From: a virus
Length of the DNA stretch: 61,468 bases
Virus record (IMG/VR): IMGVR_UViG_3300027708_000078
Coordinates: 1-61,468 of that record
Strand: one strand, 5' to 3'
Within the stretch, counting starts at the first letter, position 1. The number at the start of each line of letters is the position of its first letter. Both the position numbers and the translations under genes were made by a program. Shown one piece after another: positions 8,586-19,100 of this stretch. The notes beneath the pieces were generated by a model, which saw nothing but the letters and a program-made list of their open reading frames with translations, did no database searches and was not told where the DNA came from.

Positions 8586-9330
8586 TTTTGACATAGGAAT
8601 AACAACATTTTCATTAAGATATGATTTTGTTGAGAAATTAATTAATAAAATTAGGGAATTAAATATTCCTAATAATATCTTTTTATGTATAAACGGAGAA
8701 AAAGATTCTAATTTTAACGAGGAATATAGAAAAAAAATATTAACGTTGTGTTCATCTCAACCAAATGTATTTCCAATTTTTTTTGTAGAAATGAGGGGGT
8801 TATCCAAAATGTGGAATACATTACTAATACATTCAACTAAAGATGATATTTTATTATTAAATGATGATATTGAGTTAGTTAATGAAAATATGTTTGAGGT
8901 TGTTTCTAATCATATTGAATCTAATGAATATTACGGAATATCTAAAATCAATGGTACCTTTTCATTTTTTGTTGTCAATAAAAATCTTATAGACGAATTA
9001 GGTTATTTTGATGAAAGATTATTAGGGTTTGGCGAAGAAGACGGTGATATAACATATAGAATGTTAGAAAATAGAAATAAAGATGTATATCAATTATATG
9101 TTCAAGGAGTTTATAATATTGTGTCGGACATTAGACACGAACACGTAAAACCTGGCGTGGGTAAATATTCGTTTTTCAACAGAAATTTTACATTTAATTC
9201 TAAATACAATTGTAATAACCCAAAGAGTAATATTTCGGGGATGTTTGGAATGCCTTGTGATAGAGTATTACCTGATATCAATTTATACCCATATGAGAAA
9301 TTTTTTAAAGAAAACAAAAATAATCTATGA
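8575..9330 (+). CDS. GT2-like glycosyltransferase
   Basis: 251 residues with a GT-A fold signature: FDIGITTFSLRYDFVEKLI at the start, DDILLLNDDIELV (acidic metal site, about residues 82-94) and GYFDERLLGFGEEDGDITYRM, the acceptor/base region typical of GT2 and GT7-like enzymes. The ATG lies inside the methyltransferase 3' end (11-nt overlap), suggesting translational coupling. Substrate cannot be read from sequence. Confidence 0.65.
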   Translation: MKNNFDIGITTFSLRYDFVEKLINKIRELNIPNNIFLCINGEKDSNFNEEYRKKILTLCSSQPNVFPIFFVEMRGLSKMWNTLLIHSTKDDILLLNDDIELVNENMFEVVSNHIESNEYYGISKINGTFSFFVVNKNLIDELGYFDERLLGFGEEDGDITYRMLENRNKDVYQLYVQGVYNIVSDIRHEHVKPGVGKYSFFNRNFTFNSKYNCNNPKSNISGMFGMPCDRVLPDINLYPYEKFFKENKNNL

Positions 9331-9923
9331 TACATTTTATTACTCCATTATACAGATATAATAATATTAAGATTATTTATTCGGCAATTAAAAATCAAGT
9401 AACTGATTTTAACTGGCATTTAATTGAAGGTTCAAATAAAATTGGTGAAGAATCTTTAGATTTTTTAAAATCCGATGAAAGAGTTAAATTTTATAAAATT
9501 GATACTTTCCATCTTTGGGGTCACGAACAAAGAAATTATTTTATTTCTGACATAAAATGTGAAGATAATGATTGGTGTTATTTTTTAGATGATGATAATG
9601 TGGTTACTTGGGATTTAATTAAAACGTATAATGAAGAAAAAGAGACTGATGTTGATTTAGTTTTATTTTCTCAAAAGCAAGGATTAACTGAAAAAGATAG
9701 ATTATGGGGTTATGAAGATAGATTAAGATTAGGTGGTTGTGATATTGGTTCATTTATAATTAGATATAGATTAATTAAAAAAACTTTAATCCCCAATATT
9801 GAATGGAGAAATGCTGATGGTCATTATGCAGAACAAATAAATGGTTTTAGAAATCAACATACTTTTAAATTTTACAGTGATAGATATGTTAGGTATAACT
9901 CACTTTCGTTAGAAATATATTAA
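9327..9923 (+). CDS. Small GT-A type glycosyltransferase
   Basis: 198 residues starting MIHFITPLYRYNNIKII and containing WCYFLDDDNVVTWDLI (DDDN acidic motif at about residues 88-91) and a LWGYEDRLRLGGCDIG loop. This fits a compact GT2-type catalytic domain without accessory domains. It overlaps the upstream gene by an ATGA junction (9327-9330), typical of coupled translation. Confidence 0.6.
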   Translation: MIHFITPLYRYNNIKIIYSAIKNQVTDFNWHLIEGSNKIGEESLDFLKSDERVKFYKIDTFHLWGHEQRNYFISDIKCEDNDWCYFLDDDNVVTWDLIKTYNEEKETDVDLVLFSQKQGLTEKDRLWGYEDRLRLGGCDIGSFIIRYRLIKKTLIPNIEWRNADGHYAEQINGFRNQHTFKFYSDRYVRYNSLSLEIY

Positions 9924-9926
9924 ACT

Positions 9927-10898
9927 ATGGTTAAAATTAAGCTTGAATGTTGGTGGACAGATACTTCCTCATTAAATGCAAGAATGATAAGACAATTTGT
10001 TTCGGATGAAGATTTAAAACATTTTTCTTTAGTGAATGAAAATCCTGATTATACAATTGTTTTTGGAAGGACTGATTGGGATAAAATAGAGACTCCAAAA
10101 GAAAAAACTTTTTATATTTCACAAGAACCTTTGTGGTCCCCCAACCAACCAAAAGACGGTATACATAATTACTGTTCAAAAATTTTGATTTCAGATAAAA
10201 GAGATTATCCCGATAGAAATGAATATATTGAAACATTATTACCAATGTTTTATGGAGGTAGTGGGGAAAGTGATAGTAGAGAAGAGTGGGATTGGTCTTT
10301 AAAAATTAAAGACAAAGAGTACATAAAAAATAAACCAATCTCAATTATTGTAAGAAGAGATGGCTCAGTACATTATAATCATTTATCTAATCCAAATACT
10401 TCCGAAATAAATTACCCAAAAAGAACTAATTTAGGCGTAAAATTATCTGAAAATGAAAAAATAGATGTTTTTGGAATTCATTGGATAAATAATGGTAAAA
10501 ATATTAAAGGTGATGTTTGGAATAAGCACGTAGGGTTAGATGAATATTTTTTTTCCGTTGCTTGTGAAAACTCAATACAAAAAAATTATATAAGTGAAAA
10601 ATTTTGGGATACAATATTAACAGAATCAATACCGATATATTTGGGGTGTTCAAATATTACGGATTACATACCATCAAATTGTTTTATCAATTTAAACGGT
10701 ATGACTATTGAAGAAATGGTTAAAACAATTGATGATGTCATTTACAATTATTTAGATTATTATAATTTTTACATAAATAACATTAAAAACTTAAAACAAG
10801 ATTTTTTTAAAAATCCAAAATTTAATTTGTGGGAAAGAATAAAATACGAAATAGAATCTAATGAAAAAAATATTATTAACAATGAAATTTTGGACTGA
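9927..10898 (+). CDS. GT10 alpha-1,3/4-fucosyltransferase-like
   Basis: 323 residues. The C-terminal half shows the GT10 fucosyltransferase motif: FSVACENSIQKNYISEKFWD, then ESIPIYLGCSNITDYIPSN and CFINLN. This corresponds to the family pattern FxxxFENxxxxDYITEKxxxAxxxxxVPVxxGxxxxxxxxPxxSFI. An upstream TFYISQEPLWSPN segment also fits. The expected reaction is transfer of L-fucose from GDP-fucose to GlcNAc/Gal on a growing glycan. Its presence implies access to host GDP-fucose. The 3' end overlaps the next gene by 38 nt. Confidence 0.75.
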   Translation: MVKIKLECWWTDTSSLNARMIRQFVSDEDLKHFSLVNENPDYTIVFGRTDWDKIETPKEKTFYISQEPLWSPNQPKDGIHNYCSKILISDKRDYPDRNEYIETLLPMFYGGSGESDSREEWDWSLKIKDKEYIKNKPISIIVRRDGSVHYNHLSNPNTSEINYPKRTNLGVKLSENEKIDVFGIHWINNGKNIKGDVWNKHVGLDEYFFSVACENSIQKNYISEKFWDTILTESIPIYLGCSNITDYIPSNCFINLNGMTIEEMVKTIDDVIYNYLDYYNFYINNIKNLKQDFFKNPKFNLWERIKYEIESNEKNIINNEILD

Positions 10899-11583
10899 TG
10901 GTCAAGAAAATTCAACAAGAGTCAGAAATGTAAGTTATACTTGGGAAAAATTAAAAATTTTAAAAAATTTTTTATTAGAAAAAAACATAGACTGTGTTGC
11001 CCATTTATATGATTTTTCACCCGAAAAAATATTAGAAGAATCAATTCATATACCATTTGAATTAGGTTCATATATGAAATCCTCAAAAACAAACAAGATA
11101 ATTGAGTCTAATTTAGATTGTGATTTTATGTTTATGTTTGATTGTGACGCATTTTTTCTTGAGGATGATTTTAATTATTTATGTGAATTAATTAAGAACT
11201 TAGAATCTGGTGATTTTGTTACTTTTGATTTGGCAAAATTAGAAGAAGATGATACGGTATCTGTAATTAAAAATGATTTTGTTGATAAGAATTTTAATTG
11301 GTCATATGCATATTCAGGTAATAAAAATAATGGTCCGTTATGTTGCGGACATAGAGGAGGTTTGGGTGGTGTATATATTTGCGATTTAAATCTTTTAAGA
11401 GACTTAGGAGGATTTAATGAAAAATACGTTGGGTGGGGAGGAGAAGATGGGGATATGATTGACAGAATTACAAGCTCTAATAAAAAATATAGACAAATAC
11501 CAATAAATAAAATAGTACCTTTTCATTTATCACATTTTTATGATTGGTCAAGTGAGAAATATAGTAAAAGATTTAATAGTTAA
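10861..11583 (+). CDS. GT7/galactosyltransferase-like protein
   Basis: 240 residues. FMFMFDCDAFFLEDDF carries the DxD metal motif (about residues 90-95), and LGGFNEKYVGWGGEDGDMIDR near residue 183-203 is the classic C-terminal galactosyltransferase motif (GGFNExYxGWGxEDxD). This supports a beta-1,4-galactosyl/GalNAc-transferase-type fold. The ATG is 38 nt inside the fucosyltransferase gene and the N-terminus MKKILLTMKFW looks like a normal first beta-strand, so the overlap is accepted. Confidence 0.7.
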   Translation: MKKILLTMKFWTDGQENSTRVRNVSYTWEKLKILKNFLLEKNIDCVAHLYDFSPEKILEESIHIPFELGSYMKSSKTNKIIESNLDCDFMFMFDCDAFFLEDDFNYLCELIKNLESGDFVTFDLAKLEEDDTVSVIKNDFVDKNFNWSYAYSGNKNNGPLCCGHRGGLGGVYICDLNLLRDLGGFNEKYVGWGGEDGDMIDRITSSNKKYRQIPINKIVPFHLSHFYDWSSEKYSKRFNS

Positions 11584-11586
11584 AAA

Positions 11587-12483
11587 ATGAATAAAAAAAT
11601 AAAATTTATTACTGCAATATATTCTAATTTACACGGGACTGAGATTGGCGGTAGGCCAAGTAGGGGGGGTCATTATAAATGGAGTTTATTATCATTATTA
11701 AAAATGACTGATTCGGATTTTATTTGTTACACATCTGAGGAAGAGTTTGATGATTTATATAATTTTTTTCATATCGAAAATAATGTAGATACTGATAAAT
11801 TACAATTAGTAAAATATAATTTATCCGAGCATTATTTCTTAGAATTATTTAAAAAATATAAAGATATTGAAGGTGCAAAAAGAGGTGACAGGTGTATTGA
11901 AATACAATATATGAAATATATTTGGTTTTTATCTGAAGATATGTCATATGATTATTATTTTTGGATTGATGCAGGATTATCTCATTGTGGTTTAATCCCG
12001 AATAAATATTTAACTGCGGGAGGCCCTCATAATAAGGGATATTATGAAAGTCCGTTATTTAACAATACATTTTTAGATAACTTAATAAAAAACACTGAGG
12101 ATAAATTTACAATAATTGGAAAAGAAAATGATAGGAATTATTGGTCAGGAACCGTAGACCCAAAACATTTTTTTAATTATAATAGAAGCTATCATATAAT
12201 AGGAGGTTTATTCGGAGGAAAAAAAGAATTGTGGAATAATATGTTAGAACTGTTCAAAAAATATGTTTATCAAGTTACAGAAGAAGACGGTAGATTATAT
12301 CACGAAGAAGATATAATGACATTGATTTTTAGAAATCACGAAGATATGTTTAAAATGTATGATTTTGACATTTGGTGGCACGAAAACGAAAGAATTCCTG
12401 GTATTGATAATATGGTTGACTACATCAGTACAAGGAAAAGTTTTTATAAAATTTTAGAAGAATTAAACGGAATTTATGAGTAA
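11587..12483 (+). CDS. HtrL/YibB-like putative glycosyltransferase
   Basis: 298 residues. The first strand KIKFITAIYSNL, the central YYFWIDAGLSHCGLIPNKYL and a later IIGGLFGGKKELWNNM match the HtrL/YibB (WlaTC-type) family, associated with LPS and capsule loci and thought to be GT-A type transferases. It begins 3 nt after the previous gene. Function in the glycan block is inferred from family and position only. Confidence 0.65.
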   Translation: MNKKIKFITAIYSNLHGTEIGGRPSRGGHYKWSLLSLLKMTDSDFICYTSEEEFDDLYNFFHIENNVDTDKLQLVKYNLSEHYFLELFKKYKDIEGAKRGDRCIEIQYMKYIWFLSEDMSYDYYFWIDAGLSHCGLIPNKYLTAGGPHNKGYYESPLFNNTFLDNLIKNTEDKFTIIGKENDRNYWSGTVDPKHFFNYNRSYHIIGGLFGGKKELWNNMLELFKKYVYQVTEEDGRLYHEEDIMTLIFRNHEDMFKMYDFDIWWHENERIPGIDNMVDYISTRKSFYKILEELNGIYE

Positions 12484-14149
12484 AATAACATTAGTAACAG
12501 GTTTATGGGATTTAGGTAGAGGTAATTTGAATGAAGGTTGGAGCCGTTCGTTTGAACAATATTTGGATAAATTCAAACAACTTTTACAAGTTGATGAGAA
12601 TATTATAATATTTGGAGATGAAGAGCTTGCTTCTTTTGTTAAAGAACATAGAGCATCTGAAAATACTCAATTTATTTTAAGACCATTAGATTGGTTCAAA
12701 AATAATGATTATTACCCCTTAATTCAAGACATCAGAAATAATCCTGATTGGTATAATCAGGTAGGTTGGTTGACAGATTCAACTCAAGCGAAACTTGAAA
12801 TGTATAATCCATTGGTTATGTCTAAAATGTTTTTATTGCACGACGCCAAGATTATAGATAGATTTAATTCTGAATATATGTTTTGGATTGATGCGGGTTT
12901 GACAAATACAATCCACCCTGGATATTTTACTCACGACAAAGTTTTAGATAGATTAGAAAAATATATTTCAAAATTTTCTTTTATTTGTTTTCCATATGAC
13001 GCAAACACAGAAATACACGGATTCGAATATAATAAATTAAATTCAATTGCAGGTGATAAAGTTAATAAAGTATCGAGAGGAGGATTTTTTGGTGGACCAA
13101 AAGAATCAATCTCTAATATGAATTCAATATATTATGGGTTGTTATTATCTACATTACGGGAAGGTTATATGGGTACAGAAGAAAGTATTTTCACTATAAT
13201 GACATATAAACATTCGGATTTAATAAATTATTTTGAAATTGAAGGTAACGGATTGATGGGTAAATTTTTTGAAGATTTAAAAAATGATAGTTTAAAAGTT
13301 AAATCCGAAAGTAAAATATCTGTAGAAAACACGTTGGACACAAATAAAGTTGGTCTTTATGTTTTAACATTTAACAGTCCAAATCAATTTAGAACTTTAA
13401 TTAAATCGATGTTGGAATATGATAAAGATTTTATTTTAAAAACTACAAAATTTTTATTAGATAACTCTACAGATGAGACAACATTTAATGAATATTCAGA
13501 ACTTTGTAATGAACACGGATTTGAACACATTAAAAAAGATAATTTAGGTATTTGTGGTGGTAGACAATGGATTGCGGAACATTTTGATAAGACTGATTTA
13601 GACTATTATATTTTTAGTGAGGACGATATGTTCTTTCAACATAAACCAAACGAAACTTGTAGAAATGGTTTTAACAGATACTCACCAAATTTATTTTCAA
13701 ATACTTTACAAATAATTAAAAAAGAAAATTTAGATTTTATAAAATATAATTTTAGTGAATTTTATGGAGATAATAGTACTCAATGGTCGTGGTATAACGT
13801 ACCACAATCCGTTAGAGAACAATTTTGGCCTGAAAAAACTAAGTTACCCCAAATAGGATTAGACCCCAACGCACCTAAAACCAAATTCAATAATATTAAA
13901 ATTCATAATGGTTTACCTTATGCTGATGGTGAAATATACTACTGTAATTGGACTCAATTAATTAGTAGGACGGGAAATAAAAAAATGTTTTTAGATATTA
14001 CTTGGGCTCATCCTTTTGAAAATACGTGGATGTCTCATATGTATCAATTAACTAAGAAGGATGAGTTAAAAGGCGGGTTGTTATTACTTACTCCAGTTGA
14101 ACACAATAGATTTGACCATTATGATGGAAAGTTAAGAAAAGAATCATAA
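12476..14149 (+). CDS. Two-domain glycosyltransferase (HtrL/YibB-like + GT2-like)
   Basis: 557 residues with two catalytic modules. Residues ~1-260 repeat the HtrL pattern of the upstream gene (ITLVTGLWDLGRGN, MFWIDAGLTNTIHPGYF, GGFFGGPKESISNM). Residues ~290-557 form a GT2-like domain (VGLYVLTFNSPNQFRTLIKS, YYIFSEDDMFFQ with the EDD acid cluster, YCNWTQLISR). The joint is a short linker around residue 275-290. A natural fusion of two transferases suggests two consecutive sugar additions. It overlaps the upstream gene by 8 nt and ends the block. Confidence 0.65.
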   Translation: MSKITLVTGLWDLGRGNLNEGWSRSFEQYLDKFKQLLQVDENIIIFGDEELASFVKEHRASENTQFILRPLDWFKNNDYYPLIQDIRNNPDWYNQVGWLTDSTQAKLEMYNPLVMSKMFLLHDAKIIDRFNSEYMFWIDAGLTNTIHPGYFTHDKVLDRLEKYISKFSFICFPYDANTEIHGFEYNKLNSIAGDKVNKVSRGGFFGGPKESISNMNSIYYGLLLSTLREGYMGTEESIFTIMTYKHSDLINYFEIEGNGLMGKFFEDLKNDSLKVKSESKISVENTLDTNKVGLYVLTFNSPNQFRTLIKSMLEYDKDFILKTTKFLLDNSTDETTFNEYSELCNEHGFEHIKKDNLGICGGRQWIAEHFDKTDLDYYIFSEDDMFFQHKPNETCRNGFNRYSPNLFSNTLQIIKKENLDFIKYNFSEFYGDNSTQWSWYNVPQSVREQFWPEKTKLPQIGLDPNAPKTKFNNIKIHNGLPYADGEIYYCNWTQLISRTGNKKMFLDITWAHPFENTWMSHMYQLTKKDELKGGLLLLTPVEHNRFDHYDGKLRKES

Positions 14150-14154
14150 CAATA

Positions 14155-14161
14155 TATTTAT
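14155..14161 (+). promoter_or_regulatory. TATTTAT motif, 4 nt before ATG
   Basis: TATTTAT, then TGTT, then ATG at 14166. One of seven sites with 4-5 nt spacing, where a transcript starting after a -10-like box would have almost no leader. Confidence 0.5.
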
Positions 14162-14165
14162 TGTT

Positions 14166-16085
14166 ATGGAATTTTTTATCAAGAGTGGTGCAAATCTACC
14201 GGCACTTAAAATGCAGGTTATCTCTGACGGACGAAGCGATTTTAAGTCAGTAATAGAAAGTTTAGAGCAATCAAAAGTATTTTTATCTATGGTAGATGTT
14301 ACCACAGGTATAAATAAGATTGCATTAGCACCTTGCGATATTATAACTGAAACAAATCCTGACGGAACTTTAAATTATTTTATTTATTATAAGTTCACCA
14401 CAAAAAATACCAACAAGCCAGGTAGATACAAAGTAGAATTTTTCATACAAAATGTGGAAGGTAATTTAAATTTACCAATTAAAGATACGTTATTTGTTAA
14501 CGTTCAAGAATCTTTTGTTAGTATTGCAAATTGTTGTCCTGATAATACAAGAATAAGATTAAGATTATCGGCATACATTAGTTCTGGTTCTATTAACATT
14601 TTATATGTTTTAGAATCAAATAAAGAACTTCCTGTTGGATTTACATTAAATTTCACAAATACATATGATGTTTTTACGGGTCCTCCTATAGTTGTTTCAA
14701 CGGGTGTTACAATTAGTGCTGGTACTAAGTATGGTGAAACAAATGTTTATTTATCTTCTGAAGATTTTAATAATTTAAAAAGTATTGGTAATTTTTCAAA
14801 TCTAACATTTAATCCAAGTTATATTTCAAATATTTTTGATTTAACGGAACAATCATTTTTTGTTACGGCAACTCCTACTCCTACACCTAGTATTACTCCA
14901 ACATTAACATCTACTCCAACACCAACACCAACTCAAACTGAAGAGGTAATTACAGACGCAATTTTAACTACGGATATTGGTTTAATTTCAGTTGGTCTTG
15001 GATTCTACTTAAAATTTGTGGACTTTGAGCCAGAACAAAATATAACGGACGCAATATTAACAAATGATGGTGAATATATTTTGGTTGGAACCGATATGTA
15101 CTTGAGTTTTATTGACCCAACCCCAAATCCAACTCCAACTCAAACACCCACACAATCTAATACACCTACAAATACTTCTACTAATATTCCTATTAATACT
15201 CCTACACCAACTCCCACACCAACTCAAACAGAACAAGTTATAATTGATGCAATATTAACAAATGATGGTAATTATATTCAAGTTGGGAATGAAATATATT
15301 TAAAATATATTAACCCCACACCTCCACCAACACCAACCCAAACACCTACCAATACTCAAACACCCACAAATACACCTACTCCAAGTATAACTCCAACATT
15401 TACTCCAACCAATACTAAAACTCCAACACCTACACCAACAATAGCATCAATAGTTACAGATGGATTAGTGTTGTATTATGATTTTAGTAATCCTTTTAGT
15501 TATTCGGGAAGTGGAGTTAATATAATTGATTTATCACCTTCTAATAATAATGGAATTGTTGTAAATGATTATGTACATATATCTTATGTTAATTCAGGCA
15601 ACACTAGTTATTTTAATTGGGATAGTAACTCAGGTGGTAGTGGAGGAAATTCATTTGGCGGTAGTATACACACAAGTTCAGCAAATACTTATCAAGATTT
15701 TACTATGGTGTTTCAACCTGACTTTTTGGTGGGTGGAATGGCTGGTTTATTTAGTATTCCAAATGATAAAAGTTTAAGGGTTTATGGTAATGGTTGGGGA
15801 TTTCCAAATCCAGGTAATAACGATGATTGGGCAAGTTCATCAGCAACAAACTTCTATATAAATGGACAAGTAAGTAATCAAGCGGTGTCAGGATGGAATA
15901 TTATGGGTGGAGCAACAACCAATAGTAATTTTGCGGGACTTACCCAATTATACGTCGGTACTAGTGGATATCAAGATAGAAATATGCAAGGTAAGATTGC
16001 ATTAGTATTAATGTATAATAGAGCTTTAACAGGTCAAGAACAAATACAAAACTACAATTTCCTTAAAACTAGGTTTGGATTATGA
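14166..16085 (+). CDS. Baseplate/fibre protein with Thr/Pro stalks and LamG-like lectin domain
   Basis: 639 residues. The N-terminal ~235 residues (MEFFIKSGANLPALKMQVISD...) resemble the immunoglobulin-like attachment domain of phage upper baseplate proteins. Three Thr/Pro stalks (about 238-260, 318-356, 383-430) alternate with three copies of a ~27-residue unit (ITDAILTNDGEYILVGTDMY-type). The C-terminal ~210 residues look like a concanavalin A/LamG-like lectin: DGLVLYYDFSNPF, VNIIDLSPSNNNG, and the terminal LMYNRALTGQEQIQNYNFLK. The likely role is sugar binding at the host surface. The stalks are candidate acceptors for the upstream glycosyltransferases. Confidence 0.7.
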   Translation: MEFFIKSGANLPALKMQVISDGRSDFKSVIESLEQSKVFLSMVDVTTGINKIALAPCDIITETNPDGTLNYFIYYKFTTKNTNKPGRYKVEFFIQNVEGNLNLPIKDTLFVNVQESFVSIANCCPDNTRIRLRLSAYISSGSINILYVLESNKELPVGFTLNFTNTYDVFTGPPIVVSTGVTISAGTKYGETNVYLSSEDFNNLKSIGNFSNLTFNPSYISNIFDLTEQSFFVTATPTPTPSITPTLTSTPTPTPTQTEEVITDAILTTDIGLISVGLGFYLKFVDFEPEQNITDAILTNDGEYILVGTDMYLSFIDPTPNPTPTQTPTQSNTPTNTSTNIPINTPTPTPTPTQTEQVIIDAILTNDGNYIQVGNEIYLKYINPTPPPTPTQTPTNTQTPTNTPTPSITPTFTPTNTKTPTPTPTIASIVTDGLVLYYDFSNPFSYSGSGVNIIDLSPSNNNGIVVNDYVHISYVNSGNTSYFNWDSNSGGSGGNSFGGSIHTSSANTYQDFTMVFQPDFLVGGMAGLFSIPNDKSLRVYGNGWGFPNPGNNDDWASSSATNFYINGQVSNQAVSGWNIMGGATTNSNFAGLTQLYVGTSGYQDRNMQGKIALVLMYNRALTGQEQIQNYNFLKTRFGL

Positions 16086-16118
16086 TAATAAAAAAGTAAA
16101 TAATAAAATAATAAGAGA

Positions 16119-16125
16119 TATTTAT
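16119..16125 (+). promoter_or_regulatory. TATTTAT motif
   Basis: GATATTTATA 17 nt upstream of the ATG at 16143, in a 57-nt intergenic gap. Confidence 0.45.
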
Positions 16126-16142
16126 ATAAAAAAAGAAAAATT

Positions 16143-19100
16143 ATGTTAACAGGAAAAACAATAGGACAATTAACTTATTTGGAAACACCGACACCGGATA
16201 CTTTAATACCCGTAGAATTAAACGGTGCAACATATCATATTGACTTCTCCGCAATTACTTCTGGAGGATTTATTGAAGTGACTTACTCTGAACTTGTAGA
16301 TAAAATCACGGGTGAAACATTAACAAAAGGTATTCATTATATCATAACAGATTTTAAAACTTGTTATGATGTTCCCGAATATTATTATAATGGTAATCCA
16401 AAAGATAATGGTGTGATTGATTATATGCAAGGTAATGTTGAACCAATTATTGTTTTATCAACAAGCTCAAATACAATTAGTTCAACCGCGTATCAACAAG
16501 CATATCCAAATGATAGAATCCAATATGATTGGACTTTTAGTGCAACTGAAATAACTCAAGGTGTTGCGTATGGTAGAATTTCTGAAAGAATTGATGAATA
16601 TAACAATAGAACCGATTATGACCACAGAAATATCTATTTTAGTAGATTTCAATCATATAATAAGGGTTCTCAATTAACAGGAACTATAGGTAGTTATGAT
16701 AGTGCAACTGGTATAATATCAGGTAATAGTACATTATTTTTATCAGAAGTTTCAATTGGTGATATATTATTTTTTGAATATCAGGGTTATATGGTTGGTG
16801 TTAGGGTTTTTAGTGCTAGTACTAATACTTTAATATATGTTATTGTTGACCCATCATTTGGAAGTCAAGTAAACTTTACAGGAGGACTTATTCCTTTTTA
16901 TAGCTCAACATCAACAGGTGATTATAACGAATATAAAGAAGTATATATTGGACAAAAAATTGAGGAGGACTTTCAAAGAATCCTAACTTTTAATTTAAAC
17001 GGGACTGCGGTACATAACTATGTTGGTGATTATTCTAAATTTTATCTTGAAGACAATGTCAGTACCCCTATATTTTTATTAGCAAACAACGTGTTTTTTG
17101 GTAGTAACACTTACTCAAACACAATCGGTGATTTGTCTTATAATAATACCGCAACATATTCCTTTTCAAATAATAAAATATCCAATCAATTTTATAATAA
17201 TACAATTCATCAGAATGGTTTTTATAGCAATAATATTGGTCTATTATTTAACAATAATATTGTTTATGGTGAATTATGGAGTAATACAATTGAAGAAAAC
17301 TTTAATTCTAACATAATTTATTCTGAATTTTATGATAATCAAATAGGTTTAAATTTTGAAGAAAATACTATCGGTGACAATAGGAATTTAGGTAATTTTA
17401 ATTTTTATAGAAACAAAATAGGAAATGATTTTCGATATAATATCATTAGACAAAATTTCCAAAATAACCAAATTGGTAATCAATTTAACAATAACTTCGC
17501 TAATGGTAATTTTTATAAAAATGTTATTGGAAACGGATTTAATTATAACCGTAATATTGGGTATGATTTTTATGGTAACCACATTGGTAATGGGTTTAAT
17601 AATAATGAATTAATTGGAGATTATTTTCACGACAATCAAATCGGTGAATATTTTGAATATAATAGTATTTCATATAAATTTAATAATAACCAAATTGGTA
17701 ATATTTTTGAAAATAATACTTTAGGTGACACTCAATATTTTAATTGGAATAATACAAGTATTGAAAATTTAACGGCAAGAACTTATAACACATTTTATAA
17801 TTCATTATATGGTGATGGTGGACAAAACGTTGGTAATGTTATTTTAGGTAAGGAACTTATAATGCATTTTTATCGTGATTCAGGTACAACATTAACAAGT
17901 GGTTATTTGGTGGTTGGTGAGACATATGAAATAACAAACGTAGCGTTTGGCGGTGGTGATTTCAGTAATGTCGCCGATGTTCAAAGCGGAACTATTAATC
18001 AAAATGGTTGTATTTTCATCGCAACAGGAACTACACCAAGTAGTTGGTGTGGAATAACAGTAACCGAATTAACCGTTTATAATGAATATCACAAAGTTAA
18101 ATTCACACAATGGACTCAAGGTGGTAATGGTGGTGGTTTTTCGTATGAGAGAACAAAGGTATATCCGACATCGGAACCAACTTTTTATTTTACAAAATTA
18201 AATTACCAAGATATAATTGATATAGTTGTTCCTAGTCGTCTTGAAATAACCAGAAATAATAATGGGGCGATTTATAATGATGTAATAGAAAATGGATGGA
18301 ATCAAAACGTTTCGCCTGAAGGAACTCAATGGAACTCAATTTATACTCAACAATATAATGGTAGTAATTTTAAATATAATACAATTGTCAATGAATTTAA
18401 GGGTAACTATATTCGTGGCGATTTTCAATTAAATTCAATTGAGTCGTATGTTGGTACTAATCAATTTTCTGGTGATACATATCAGAATAAAATTGGTTCG
18501 TATACCTTTGGTAATGACTTTTTGGGTTATATGTTTAATAACTCGTGGATGGGTAGTTTTGATAATAATACCTTTGGATATAATTTAAATGCCAACACAT
18601 TTGGTTCGTCAATTAGCAATAACACAATTGGTTATGATTTCATTAATAATGAAATTAAATCTGATTTTGATAATAATACAATTGGTAATGGTTTTCAAAC
18701 TAATCAAATTGGTAGTAGTTTTACTAACAATACTATTGATGATAATTTTGGTTATGGGGTTTCATACCCACAAGGAAATAAAATAGGTAATAATTTTTAT
18801 AACAATACTGTTGGTGAATATTTCTACAATAACTCTATCCCTGATAATTTTATAGATAACACAATTGATAATTATTTCCAATGGAATATTGTTAACACAG
18901 CAATTAGTGGTGTTTGTTTAAGTACTGGTGCGTTATATCATAATACAACAGTTAATGTATTTAAAAATAAAAATGGTGATAATAGATTATCATATTATGA
19001 TGAATCTGATGTTCTAACAGTAGAAACATTAAATGAAGCGCCTTGTTTAAGTGGATTAAATGCGTTAGATATACCAGAAAATGATTTAAATTTTGGATTG

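Noticed and set aside
17096-18885. CRISPR-like array (regular 27-nt spacing)
   Set aside because: The periodic units are coding and degenerate, with no constant repeat or variable spacer; they encode nonapeptides.
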